Shown: piece after piece, positions 1-5,405 of the stretch
Position numbering within the stretch: position 1 is the first letter of the stretch
How the letters are laid out: each line of letters begins with the position of its first letter
From: Pseudomonadota bacterium
GTDB lineage: Bacteria; Pseudomonadota; Gammaproteobacteria; Acidithiobacillales; Acidithiobacillaceae
Direction: 5' to 3'
NCBI GenBank assembly: GCA_021839095.1
Contig: JAKCBU010000101.1
Span: forward strand, 1-5,510
Length of the DNA: 5,510 nucleotides
The notes under the pieces: model-generated
Databases searched by the model: none
What the model was told of the DNA's origin: nothing
Seen by the model: only the letters and a program-made list of their open reading frames with translations
Position numbers and translations under genes: made by a program

Positions 1-890
1 AAGTCACGCTGCAACCCATAGATCGTTTTCCCTTGGATGCCGCCATCCTTTTTTCCGATATTCTCACCATCCCCTATGCCATGGGGCTCGGACTGCAGTT
101 TCAGGAGGGCGAGGGCCCCGTCTTCGAGCGACCCTTGCGCAGCGCCGCCGATATCGATGCCCTGGGGCAACCGGATCCCGAAACGGAACTGCGCTTCGTC
201 ATGGATGCCGTCCGCCTCATCCGCCGTGAACTGCGCGGACGCGTACCGCTTATCGGCTTTGCGGGCAGTCCGTGGACCCTCGCGTGCTACATGGTCGAAG
301 GGCGAGGCAGCCGCGACTTCATCCATATCAAGGGATTGCTCTACAGTGATCCGGCCCTGCTGCATCGGCTTCTACGGCATCTTGCGCAGTCCGTCACCCG
401 ATATCTCAACGCCCAGATCGCCGCCGGTGCGCAGACGGTGATGATTTTCGACACCTGGGGGGGAAGCCTGAGTACGCCCGCCTACGCCGAGTTTTCTCTG
501 GCGTACATGACCGAAATTATCGCCGGCCTGAAACGCGAAGCCGAAGACCGTACGGTGCCCATCATCCTTTTCACCAAGGGCGGGGGCAACTGGTTGGAGG
601 CGATGGCCGCCAGCGGGGCCGACGTGCTTGGCCTCGACTGGACGACGGAGTTGGATCACGCACGCCGGCGCCTCGGAGACGGCATCGCCTTGCAGGGCAA
701 TATGGACCCCATCGCCCTGTATGGCAGCGCCAGCGGCGTCTCCGCCGAGGCGGAGCGCGTGCTGGCCAGTCATGGGACTGGAACCGGCCATATCTTCAAC
801 CTTGGACATGGCCTCACCCCGCACACCCCCATTGAAAATGTCGCCGCATTGGTGGACAGCGTACACCGCTGGCCGCACCGCAAAGCTTAG
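1..890 (+). CDS. hemE: Uroporphyrinogen decarboxylase, 5'-truncated by window edge
   Basis: Cytoplasmic enzyme that decarboxylates the four acetate side chains of uroporphyrinogen III to give coproporphyrinogen III, in heme biosynthesis. The reading frame is open from the first codon at position 3, so the gene begins outside the window. The visible 295 residues align from memory with E. coli HemE (354 aa) starting near its residue 59, so about 58 N-terminal residues are missing, including the RQAGRY segment that carries active-site arginines. Visible hallmarks are [10 protein letters not shown] (Asp at positions 57-59, matching the catalytic Asp86 of human UROD), [63 protein letters not shown] and FNLGHGL (the conserved His near the C-terminus). 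The TTG at 33 is only an internal Leu codon, since homology continues upstream of it. The gene ends with TAG and faces the convergent acyltransferase gene 19 bp away; no obvious terminator hairpin separates them. Identification is very secure. Confidence 0.97.
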   Translation, partial: VTLQPIDRFPLDAAILFSDILTIPYAMGLGLQFQEGEGPVFERPLRSAADIDALGQPDPETELRFVMDAVRLIRRELRGRVPLIGFAGSPWTLACYMVEGRGSRDFIHIKGLLYSDPALLHRLLRHLAQSVTRYLNAQIAAGAQTVMIFDTWGGSLSTPAYAEFSLAYMTEIIAGLKREAEDRTVPIILFTKGGGNWLEAMAASGADVLGLDWTTELDHARRRLGDGIALQGNMDPIALYGSASGVSAEAERVLASHGTGTGHIFNLGHGLTPHTPIENVAALVDSVHRWPHRKA

Positions 891-909
891 GGATTCCTTT
901 CGGCCGGGT

Positions 910-1812
910 TCAGCCCCCGTGGCTGCGCCGCCACGCCGCCCACGCATCTCGGAGTGGACGGCGGCGCGGATCGTGCAAATAGGTCACGGAAGCCCCCTGT
1001 TCCATCCGTTGCAAGGCTTCGGCAATCGCGGACTGCGCCATGGCCGCCAGTTTCCGGCGCCCCAACTCCGGCGCCAGGGCGGGCAGGAATTCCACGCGCA
1101 GTGTCAACGGCGCCGCCGCCGCCAGTCTCCAGAGATGCCCGAATAGACTGTCCTCACCAATGAAGGGACAGAGCGCATCGGGTTGACCAGGATGCAGTAC
1201 ATCTTCATACCGCAAGGCAACCGGGCTGGTGGCCGCCCCGGTTCTCGATACCGACTCGAAAGGCGCCGCAAAAAAATCACCGACCCCTCTGCCATCACTG
1301 GTGGTCCCCTCGGGGAAAAAGATGACGCTGGTTCCAGCGCTCAGAATCTCGCTGGCCTGACCCATGGTGCGCTGGCTGGCGCGGACATCGCCGCGGTCGA
1401 TGAACAGCGTCCCCAGCCACTCCCCCATGATCCCGAAGAAGGGCCAGGCGCGCATTTCCTTTTTGGCCACGAAACGACCGGGAATCAGCGTGGAGAGCGC
1501 AAGAATATCGAGATAGGAAACATGATTGGCGGCGACGAGGACCGGTTTTTTGGGGAGGACTCCATCGACACGCAAATGAATCCCCAGGATACGCAGGGCC
1601 TGCCGACTCCACCACGCAAAGGCCCGATAACTGCTCGCATCCGGCGCGGGCTTGCGCGCGCAGGTCCAGATAGCCAGCGGATACGCCAGTAACAGATGAA
1701 ACACCAGCAGAGGCAGCCGCCAGATGCGTCGCAGGGCATTGGGCCGCGAGCGGCGCCAACGCCGCCCCGGATACGTCACCAGTACCGGGGCGGGTTTTTT
1801 ACGGCGTGTCAT
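910..1812 (-). CDS. olsA: PlsC-type 1-acyl-sn-glycerol-3-phosphate / lyso-ornithine lipid O-acyltransferase
   Basis: A 300-aa membrane-associated acyltransferase of the PlsC (LPLAT/AGPAT) family. A basic N-terminus is followed by a hydrophobic segment at about residues 30-50, probably a membrane anchor. Motif I is NHVSYLD with catalytic H97 and D102 (H-x4-D). Motif II is GTLFIDR (134-140), motif III is FFPEGTTSDG (165-174), and the motif IV proline lies in SPVAL (196-200). The family moves acyl groups from acyl-ACP or acyl-CoA to lysophospholipids. Here the ATG overlaps the stop of an olsB-like gene by 4 bp (ATGA) and only a weak Shine-Dalgarno precedes it, which suggests translational coupling. 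The partnership makes OlsA, which O-acylates lyso-ornithine lipid, the best guess; some OlsA proteins also act on lysophosphatidic acid. A plain plsC acting in phospholipid synthesis remains possible. The family is certain; the specific substrate is inferred from context. Confidence 0.9.
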   Translation of the reverse strand: MTRRKKPAPVLVTYPGRRWRRSRPNALRRIWRLPLLVFHLLLAYPLAIWTCARKPAPDASSYRAFAWWSRQALRILGIHLRVDGVLPKKPVLVAANHVSYLDILALSTLIPGRFVAKKEMRAWPFFGIMGEWLGTLFIDRGDVRASQRTMGQASEILSAGTSVIFFPEGTTSDGRGVGDFFAAPFESVSRTGAATSPVALRYEDVLHPGQPDALCPFIGEDSLFGHLWRLAAAAPLTLRVEFLPALAPELGRRKLAAMAQSAIAEALQRMEQGASVTYLHDPRRRPLRDAWAAWRRSHGG

Positions 1813-2585
1813 TTACGCGCATCCACCGGTTCCAGGAAGCGCTGCTGGTAACGCGGCGTGATCAGATTGGACTCACACCAGACGAAAAAGTCTGCGCAGT
1901 GAAACTGCGGGTCCCAGAAAGGTTCGCCGCCAATGCGCACGCCGGCGCGCAGATAGCCCTTGAGCAAGCTGGGCAACGAAGCCGGCTCCGCTTGCGCCTC
2001 CACATCAAATTTGGGAACGGCACGCAACGGGAAGACCCGCTGTTCCCGAGCGGTGAGGTAGGGGCTCAAGTTCCGGTAGAGCGCACCGAGCGCGGGACCA
2101 TCCGTACTGTGCACACTGGCGCAGCCCATGAGGTAATCGATCTGCCACATGGCCATGGCCTCGGCAAGCCCCGACCAAAGTATCCCGATGACCGCCCCCT
2201 GACGGTAGTCGGGATGCACGCAGGAGCGTCCCAGTTCCATGACCCGCGCGTCGAGGGCCAAAAGACGGGAAAGATCAAACTCGGTCTCCGCATAGTAACG
2301 CCCGACACAGGCCACCTTCTCGGGAAGAAAGAGCCGATAGGTACCGACAACCTCCTGCCGGGTTTCGTCCTCGACAATCAGGTGCTCACAAAACGGATCG
2401 TACTCATCCTGATCCAGTCCGGGTCGGCCACTGAGCTGGGCACCATATTCGGCGCTAAAGACCTCATAGCGCAGACGCTGCGCGGCTTCCACTTCGTCTT
2501 GATGACGCGCCAGATAGAGGCGCAACGAACGCTCCTTCTTGGTGGCGACGCGACCGGTACTGCCGTGAGATTGGGTGCTGAGCAT
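1809..2585 (-). CDS. olsB: L-ornithine N-alpha-acyltransferase (GNAT family, OlsB type)
   Basis: A 258-aa GNAT-fold acyltransferase expected to transfer a 3-hydroxyacyl group from ACP to the alpha-amino group of ornithine, giving lyso-ornithine lipid, the first step of ornithine lipid synthesis at the inner membrane. Typical segments are AAQRLRYEVF (34-43), DEYDPFCEHLIV (60-71), VVGTYRLF (79-86), ELGRSCVHPDYRQG (117-130), ILWSGLAEA (about 135-143), a YLMGCASVHS strand, and the C-terminal CADFFVW...RYQQRFL typical of this subfamily (also annotated as hemolysin-like acyltransferase, Acetyltransf_5). The ATG at 2585 was chosen because GGAGAG lies 6 nt upstream; an upstream in-frame TTG at 2615 would sit only a few bases from the predicted transcription start. 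Length is within the usual 250-300 aa. It is the first gene of a two-gene operon with the PlsC-like partner. Ornithine is the expected substrate by family; another amino acid cannot be excluded. Confidence 0.88.
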   Translation of the reverse strand: MLSTQSHGSTGRVATKKERSLRLYLARHQDEVEAAQRLRYEVFSAEYGAQLSGRPGLDQDEYDPFCEHLIVEDETRQEVVGTYRLFLPEKVACVGRYYAETEFDLSRLLALDARVMELGRSCVHPDYRQGAVIGILWSGLAEAMAMWQIDYLMGCASVHSTDGPALGALYRNLSPYLTAREQRVFPLRAVPKFDVEAQAEPASLPSLLKGYLRAGVRIGGEPFWDPQFHCADFFVWCESNLITPRYQQRFLEPVDARK

Positions 2586-2591
2586 GCAGGG

Positions 2592-2597
2592 CTCTCC
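2592..2597 (-). promoter_or_regulatory. Shine-Dalgarno of olsB
   Basis: On the minus strand GGAGAG is followed by 6 nt and the ATG at 2585. It decides the start codon in favour of the ATG over the TTG at 2615, which lengthens the frame by 10 residues. Confidence 0.7.
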
Positions 2598-2624
2598 GTG
2601 CAAAAACGATAGCAAACCTTACCT

Positions 2625-2680
2625 ATTATGACCCATATATGTGACAATAGTGCGGCACTTTTATGAACACTCTGTGACAA
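2625..2680 (-). promoter_or_regulatory. Candidate PhoB-type promoter of olsBA
   Basis: Reading the minus strand, TTGTCAC occurs at 2680-2674 and again, within an identical 10-mer TATTGTCACA, at 2647-2641, exactly 33 bp (3 x 11) later. In the same 11-bp register lie TGTTCAT (2669-2663, followed by AAAA) and the more degenerate GTGCCGC (2658-2652). The last TTGTCAC is followed by 10 nt and CATAAT (2630-2625; 5 of 6 to TATAAT). PhoB boxes are 11-bp direct repeats of CTGTCAT-like heptamers, the last one about 10 nt from the -10 element and replacing a -35; no good -35 is seen here. The predicted start is near 2618, leaving a leader of about 33 nt before the olsB ATG. The match is partial, since two of the four units are weak, so the regulator is an inference. 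Confidence 0.42.
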
Positions 2681-2729
2681 TACCTCGCCGCCCCCAGACG
2701 TCCCCCTAACCACCCCGCGTCAATCCCAC

Positions 2730-2755
2730 CGGCGCCTCCCCGCAAGGCGGCGCCG
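2730..2755. repeat. GC-rich inverted repeat (7-bp arms)
   Basis: CGGCGCC (2730-2736) and GGCGCCG (2749-2755) are perfect inverted arms around a 12-nt loop. Part of the loop can form an alternative inner stem (GCCT/AGGC). No T-tract follows on either strand, so a Rho-independent terminator is not supported. It lies upstream of the olsBA promoter region. Confidence 0.5.
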
Positions 2756-2925
2756 TCGATACAACCATTTTATAACATGATTCAGACAATACCAGCCCCG
2801 ATCACCCAAAATGGTGTCTTTCACCAAACGGGAGGCACAGTGCGCACGCACCCTTTCCGGGCGATCTCTTTTACCCGGCCAAGCGCCGTTCCACGGAAAA
2901 GACTCCCGCCCCAGGAAAAACCAGG

Positions 2926-2954
2926 TTGACAACAGGTCCCCTGATCGGAATCAT
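2926..2954 (+). promoter_or_regulatory. Candidate sigma70 promoter of the small lipoprotein gene
   Basis: A perfect TTGACA -35 (2926-2931) is followed by a 17-bp spacer and AATCAT (2949-2954; 4 of 6 to TATAAT). Transcription would start near 2961, giving a leader of about 20 nt that contains the AAGGAG site. The -10 is weak, so confidence is moderate. Confidence 0.45.
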
Positions 2955-2968
2955 GGCCCATTGCCTCG

Positions 2969-2974
2969 AAGGAG
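2969..2974 (+). promoter_or_regulatory. Shine-Dalgarno of the lipoprotein gene
   Basis: AAGGAG lies 8 nt before the ATG at 2983 and selects it over an in-frame TTG (2926) and ATG (2953) upstream. The TTG is also part of the -35 box. Confidence 0.75.
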
Positions 2975-2982
2975 AATGGGTC

Positions 2983-3180
2983 ATGCAGATGTCCGTATGG
3001 AAAATCGTGCTATGCCTGCTGAGCGCCGCGGCACTCGGAGGTTGTGCTACAGGAGGTTATTACGCTCACCGCAACGATCGGCAGTACGGTCCTCCGGGCT
3101 ATAGCCAACCACCAGCCGGCCAATATCCCGGTCAATACAGCGATGGTTACAATAACCCGCCCCCTCCGCAGGGTCCCTGA
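2983..3180 (+). CDS. Small Tyr/Pro/Gly/Gln-rich lipoprotein, function unknown
   Basis: A 65-aa precursor not recognised as a named family. It begins with a short lipoprotein signal peptide: Met-Gln-Met-Ser-Val-Trp-Lys, then a hydrophobic stretch (I8-L18), then the lipobox LGGC with Cys21 as the expected lipidated residue. Residue +2 is Ala, which in enterobacterial rules favours outer-membrane sorting. The mature 45 residues are low-complexity and probably disordered, with 7 Tyr and about 10 Pro, repeated GQY/GY elements and a PPPP run near the C-terminus. Only one Cys is present after maturation, so no disulfide is expected. The ATG at 2983 is supported by AAGGAG 8 nt upstream. It appears to be a single-gene unit with its own promoter, convergent with the DUF5666-type gene. 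A structural or envelope-anchoring role is conceivable, but no function can be read from the sequence. Confidence 0.78.
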   Translation: MQMSVWKIVLCLLSAAALGGCATGGYYAHRNDRQYGPPGYSQPPAGQYPGQYSDGYNNPPPPQGP

Positions 3181-3224
3181 AGGCCCGCCCCACAGCCCTT
3201 TGCGGGTGAGGCGCTCCCGAACCC

Positions 3225-3248
3225 CCGGCGCATGAAAGGGCGCGCCGG
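3225..3248. terminator. Hairpin between convergent genes, possible bidirectional terminator
   Basis: CCGGCGC (3225-3231) and GCGCCGG (3242-3248) form a perfect 7-bp GC stem with a 10-nt loop between the lipoprotein stop and the stop of the convergent DUF5666-type gene. Position and strength suit a transcription end, but there is no T-tract on either strand, so a Rho-independent mechanism is uncertain. Confidence 0.4.
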
Positions 3249-3256
3249 ATTCAGGA

Positions 3257-4408
3257 TCAATCGTTATCCGGGATCTCCGGTCTTTCTATCAAGGGCTCTC
3301 GCTCTGGAGGACTGATCTCCGGACGTTCGATTTCGGGTTGAGGCACCACCACAGGGCGAAGCGACGCCATGGGTGGCAGGGTGGGCAGATCGAAGTCCAT
3401 GGGGTTGACCCGGAAGGTGATCCTTTCCACCGCGATGACTCCCGGGGCTTTGACTTCCCCGGCGATGGCCACCAGACCCCCCACCCGCATGTCCCCGGCA
3501 TCCCCGTTCCGGTACAGCGTATGCGCGCCCTCCTCCAGGAAAACCCCGTCGCTGCTCCAGCGACCCGCCTCGCGATCCAGATATCCCACCAACGTCACCC
3601 GGTTGCCAATGTCCTGCGCCGCCAGCGCCGCAGGGGTCACACTCTCCGCGCGAATCCCGCCGTCGGCATACACCCCCCTGATCACCACCGATTGCCCCAC
3701 TTGCAGGGCGCGCAACTGCGCCTCGTTCACCCGCAACCGCGTCGCCCCCACCTCCAGCGTCCCCCGATCCAGGTGCAGCGCACTCACCCTGCCGCGCAAC
3801 AGCAAGGGCACGTGCGACGGCGCCGCATCCGCCGGGTAAAGACGGGTGATCGCCGTCGCCAGCCAATGCGCCTTCCCCTGGTGCAGTCCGCTGACCGAGA
3901 CCACGTCGCCCACCTGCAACGCCCTGAACGGCAGCAATTGCTCCGAATGACGCAACGCCATCGACACGTGCGCGCCCACGTGAATGCTCTGGCCCAGAAC
4001 GGTAAATCGCCGCGCGGCCACATCCACTCCCGTGACCCGGCCAATCACCGCATGGTCCACCCGCACCTCCAGGGCCACCGGCCGACCGTCGGCGGCGGCC
4101 TGCACGGTGACACGATCCCCAAGACGCAGGTCTTTCGCGGAACCGGAAATCCCGTCCACCCGGTAACGGGTCCGGGGCGTCAGCATGTATTCCCGGCCAT
4201 TGACGTAAATACTGCCAAAACGCTGAATCACCCCCACGGCCGTGATCCCGGTCCCGCCAATACCGCCCGGATGTATGCCCGTGCCCCCAATGCCACCCGG
4301 CTGTATGCCGGTCCCGCCAAATCCTCCCCCCGGATCGGCCGCCCAGGCGCCGGGCAGAGCCACCACACTCAGCAGAATCAGCCCCCAAATACATAGGACC
4401 CTACGCAT
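3257..4408 (-). CDS. Secreted DUF5666-type repeat protein with GGxGGTGI N-terminal repeat
   Basis: A 383-aa exported protein. Residues 1-23 form a Sec signal peptide (Arg2-Arg3, hydrophobic core L5-L18, AWA before the likely cut at 23/24). Residues 28-57 carry three tandem GGxGGTGIxP decapeptides. Four beta-rich units follow at about 58-118, 120-190, 203-258 and 270-332. Each opens with a G-x-[VL] strand and holds an L-x-[VL]-G-[DQ]-x-V-x-[VI] motif (LRLGDRVTVQ 95-103, LQVGDVVSVSG, LQVGQSVVIRG, MRVGGLVAIAG), the pattern of DUF5666 OB-like domains. The C-terminal tail (about 340-383) is Pro/Glu rich and repeats IERPEI twice (360-365, 374-379). The ATG at 4408 is chosen because a signal peptide begins there and AGGGGA precedes it by 5 nt; a GTG at 4498 would add 30 residues that mask the signal. 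It overlaps the upstream DUF6502-type gene by 8 bp, so the two are probably cotranscribed. Its biochemical role is unknown; periplasmic or surface location is inferred. Confidence 0.85.
   Translation of the reverse strand: MRRVLCIWGLILLSVVALPGAWAADPGGGFGGTGIQPGGIGGTGIHPGGIGGTGITAVGVIQRFGSIYVNGREYMLTPRTRYRVDGISGSAKDLRLGDRVTVQAAADGRPVALEVRVDHAVIGRVTGVDVAARRFTVLGQSIHVGAHVSMALRHSEQLLPFRALQVGDVVSVSGLHQGKAHWLATAITRLYPADAAPSHVPLLLRGRVSALHLDRGTLEVGATRLRVNEAQLRALQVGQSVVIRGVYADGGIRAESVTPAALAAQDIGNRVTLVGYLDREAGRWSSDGVFLEEGAHTLYRNGDAGDMRVGGLVAIAGEVKAPGVIAVERITFRVNPMDFDLPTLPPMASLRPVVVPQPEIERPEISPPEREPLIERPEIPDND
4250..4339 (-). repeat. 30-bp tandem repeat encoding GGxGGTGIxP
   Basis: Two full 30-bp units (4250-4279 and 4280-4309) match at 24 of 30 positions, and a third diverged unit follows (4310-4339), conserved mainly over its first 11 bp. 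All six differences between units 1 and 2 fall at third codon positions; five are synonymous and one changes His to Gln. It encodes the Gly-rich segment right after the signal peptide of the DUF5666-type protein. Confidence 0.85.
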
Positions 4409-5228
4409 GCTCTTCCCCTGTGGCCGCCGCACGCTCCCCCTCCACCGCCGCGTCCGCTTCGTAATAATATACCCCCAAACGCAGCCGCCGTTGCCCACCC
4501 GCCGACGACTCCGCCCCGCTCAGCCGCTGGTGGGCCTCACGCAGCAATCGCTCGCTCATCTGAAACAACTCCGGACGCATCCCTTCCACCACCGCCGCCG
4601 GCAAGGCGTCGAAATACAACGCCCGCTCCAGGAAAGGCTCCCCTCCGGATAAATTATGCACCGCGCTGCGCAAGTGGTCACCGACGTTCTCGCCCAAAAA
4701 GGCAATCCGGTCTTCCGGCAGGGCGGATATATACGCATGACGCAACAACCGCACGACCCCCGCCTGCTCCTCCGCCACCCCCACCCGACCCAATTCGTCC
4801 AAAATGGCGCGCGGGCGCATGTCGGCCTTGACCCGGCGCGCCAACCCCTCGAAACTCGGACCCCCCTCATCGCGCAGGGGCAGCGGCCGGGGCTGGCCGG
4901 CGGTATCCGTGTAATCCGCCATCGAAACCCAGGCCGCCACCACCTGCGCCGCCAGATTGGCCCCGTGCCGCAACACCGGCCCCTCTCCCTGCGCCTCCAG
5001 CAATAACCGCAGCCGCTTGACCTCCTTGCGGTGAATCCCGGTCAACAAACTGATCCGACTGTCGGTCAGACCCCGGCCCGCCGCCTGCCCGTAGTGCTGA
5101 CTCGTCTCCACCACGTATACCATCTTGAGCGCCTCCGCCAGCGCCCCATAGGTCCATCCCTGGCCAATCAAATACCGGACCAAAGGACGCAAAATCGTCA
5201 ACACCGCCGCCTTCAATACTTCGTTCAT
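4401..5228 (-). CDS. DUF6502-family protein with HTH-like N-terminus, possible regulator
   Basis: A 275-aa cytoplasmic protein without signal peptide or membrane segment, resembling the DUF6502 family. The N-terminal third shows the family pattern: an ILRPLVRYLIGQGWTYGALAEALK region (12-35), then LTDSRISLLTGIHRKEVKRLR (54-74), whose spacing and basic end look like a helix-turn-helix recognition unit. The middle and C-terminal parts are predicted mainly helical, with LGVYYYEAD (251-259) and an acidic, Ala-rich tail. The start at ATG 5228 is preferred because GAGG lies 6 nt upstream and the conserved region begins there. Alternative in-frame starts are ATG 5252, ATG 5303 and GTG 5327; the last two would put the palindromic operators inside the coding region. 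It overlaps the DUF5666-type gene by 8 bp and is divergent from an exported-protein gene. DNA binding and control of this locus are inference; family assignment is from memory of the motif. Confidence 0.8.
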   Translation of the reverse strand: MNEVLKAAVLTILRPLVRYLIGQGWTYGALAEALKMVYVVETSQHYGQAAGRGLTDSRISLLTGIHRKEVKRLRLLLEAQGEGPVLRHGANLAAQVVAAWVSMADYTDTAGQPRPLPLRDEGGPSFEGLARRVKADMRPRAILDELGRVGVAEEQAGVVRLLRHAYISALPEDRIAFLGENVGDHLRSAVHNLSGGEPFLERALYFDALPAAVVEGMRPELFQMSERLLREAHQRLSGAESSAGGQRRLRLGVYYYEADAAVEGERAAATGEEHA

Positions 5229-5283
5229 GGCTTGCCTCGTGGCTATCGTCATTTTTTTACCCGCTACCGTTAATTTAGCACAT

Positions 5284-5300
5284 GTGGGAATATTTACCAC
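5284..5300. promoter_or_regulatory. Imperfect palindrome, second operator-like site
   Basis: The half-sites GTGGGAAT and TTTACCAC around a central A form an imperfect copy of the perfect palindrome at 5311-5327, shifted by 27 bp. It is closer to the DUF6502-type gene and would cover its upstream promoter region. A clear promoter for that leftward gene could not be assigned; TAAATT preceded by TGC (minus strand, about 5277-5272) is the best weak -10 candidate. Confidence 0.5.
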
Positions 5301-5305
5301 CATGC

Positions 5306-5334
5306 TTGACGTGGGAAATTTTCCCACTTATAAT
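5306..5334 (+). promoter_or_regulatory. Strong sigma70 promoter for the exported protein at 5406
   Basis: TTGACG (5306-5311; 5 of 6), a 17-bp spacer and a perfect TATAAT (5329-5334). Transcription should start near 5341, leaving a leader of about 65 nt. Near-consensus strength with an operator in the spacer implies tight repression under some conditions. Confidence 0.8.
5311..5327. promoter_or_regulatory. Perfect 17-bp palindromic operator-like site
   Basis: GTGGGAAA and TTTCCCAC are perfect inverted arms separated by a single T. The site fills essentially the entire spacer between the TTGACG and TATAAT boxes of the rightward promoter, so a dimeric protein bound here would block RNA polymerase. 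The half-site GTGGGAA recurs at 5284-5290. I do not recognise the motif as that of a specific named regulator. Confidence 0.65.
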
Positions 5335-5373
5335 GACTAGGCAATGGGGGCGACTCCCTAGTCGTCCGCTAGT
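5335..5373 (+). repeat. Inverted repeats with three CTAG tetramers in the leader
   Basis: GACTAGG (5335-5341) pairs with CCTAGTC (5357-5363) across 15 nt. CGACT (5351-5355) can instead pair with AGTCG (5360-5364) around a CCCT loop, and ACTAG (5336-5340) is complementary to CTAGT (5369-5373). CTAG occurs three times within 40 bp. Because the outer left arm ends at the predicted start of transcription, it may work as DNA rather than RNA; only the small CGACT/AGTCG hairpin is certainly within the transcript. Confidence 0.5.
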
Positions 5374-5392
5374 AACTGGCAAAGACTTTTTG

Positions 5393-5399
5393 AAAGGAG
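5393..5399 (+). promoter_or_regulatory. Shine-Dalgarno of the exported-protein gene
   Basis: AAAGGAG is separated by 6 nt from the ATG at 5406, a near-ideal ribosome-binding site. Confidence 0.85.
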
Positions 5400-5405
5400 C
5401 ACACC

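Larger units (their letters stand above)
2616..2968. other. Divergent intergenic region between olsB and the lipoprotein gene
   Basis: About 350 bp without a convincing gene. Its left end holds the candidate olsBA promoter and its right end the candidate lipoprotein promoter. Between them are a GC-rich inverted repeat (2730-2755), a small TGGTG/CACCA inverted repeat (2812-2826) and a CCGGG/CCCGG pair (2857-2878). Open frames crossing the region (from ATG 2811 on the plus strand and across 2720-2932 on the minus strand) lack recognisable protein features or convincing ribosome-binding sites. Confidence 0.5.

Noticed and set aside
33..890. TTG at 33 as the start of hemE
   Set aside because: Recognisable HemE sequence ([10 protein letters not shown]) continues in frame upstream to the window edge, so this is an internal Leu codon in a truncated gene.
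1806..2612. Plus-strand 268-codon frame opposite olsB
   Set aside because: The minus-strand frame has clear OlsB motifs and a ribosome-binding site; the plus-strand frame is its mirror shadow.
2761..2790. TTGTCT...TATAAA on the minus strand as another promoter
   Set aside because: Spacing between the elements is about 9 bp, too short for sigma70 and not the 10 nt seen in the PhoB-like arrangement.
2840..2929. A 29-codon frame starting GTG after GGGAGG, as a possible leader peptide
   Set aside because: No promoter, no recognisable attenuator or codon run, and the frame simply ends inside the next promoter.
3338..4396. Long plus-strand open frame opposite the DUF5666-type gene
   Set aside because: His/Arg/Pro-rich shadow typical of antisense frames in GC-rich genes; no start signal or domain, while the minus-strand frame has a signal peptide and repeats.
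4409..4498. GTG start giving a 413-aa DUF5666-type protein
   Set aside because: It would place 30 non-conserved residues before a clear signal peptide and overlap the upstream gene by about 100 bp; the ATG at 4408 has a good ribosome-binding site.
5229..5327. Upstream GTG/ATG starts giving a longer DUF6502-type protein
   Set aside because: They would put the palindromes and the divergent promoter within the coding region, and the added residues do not resemble the family; the ATG at 5228 has GAGG at good spacing.
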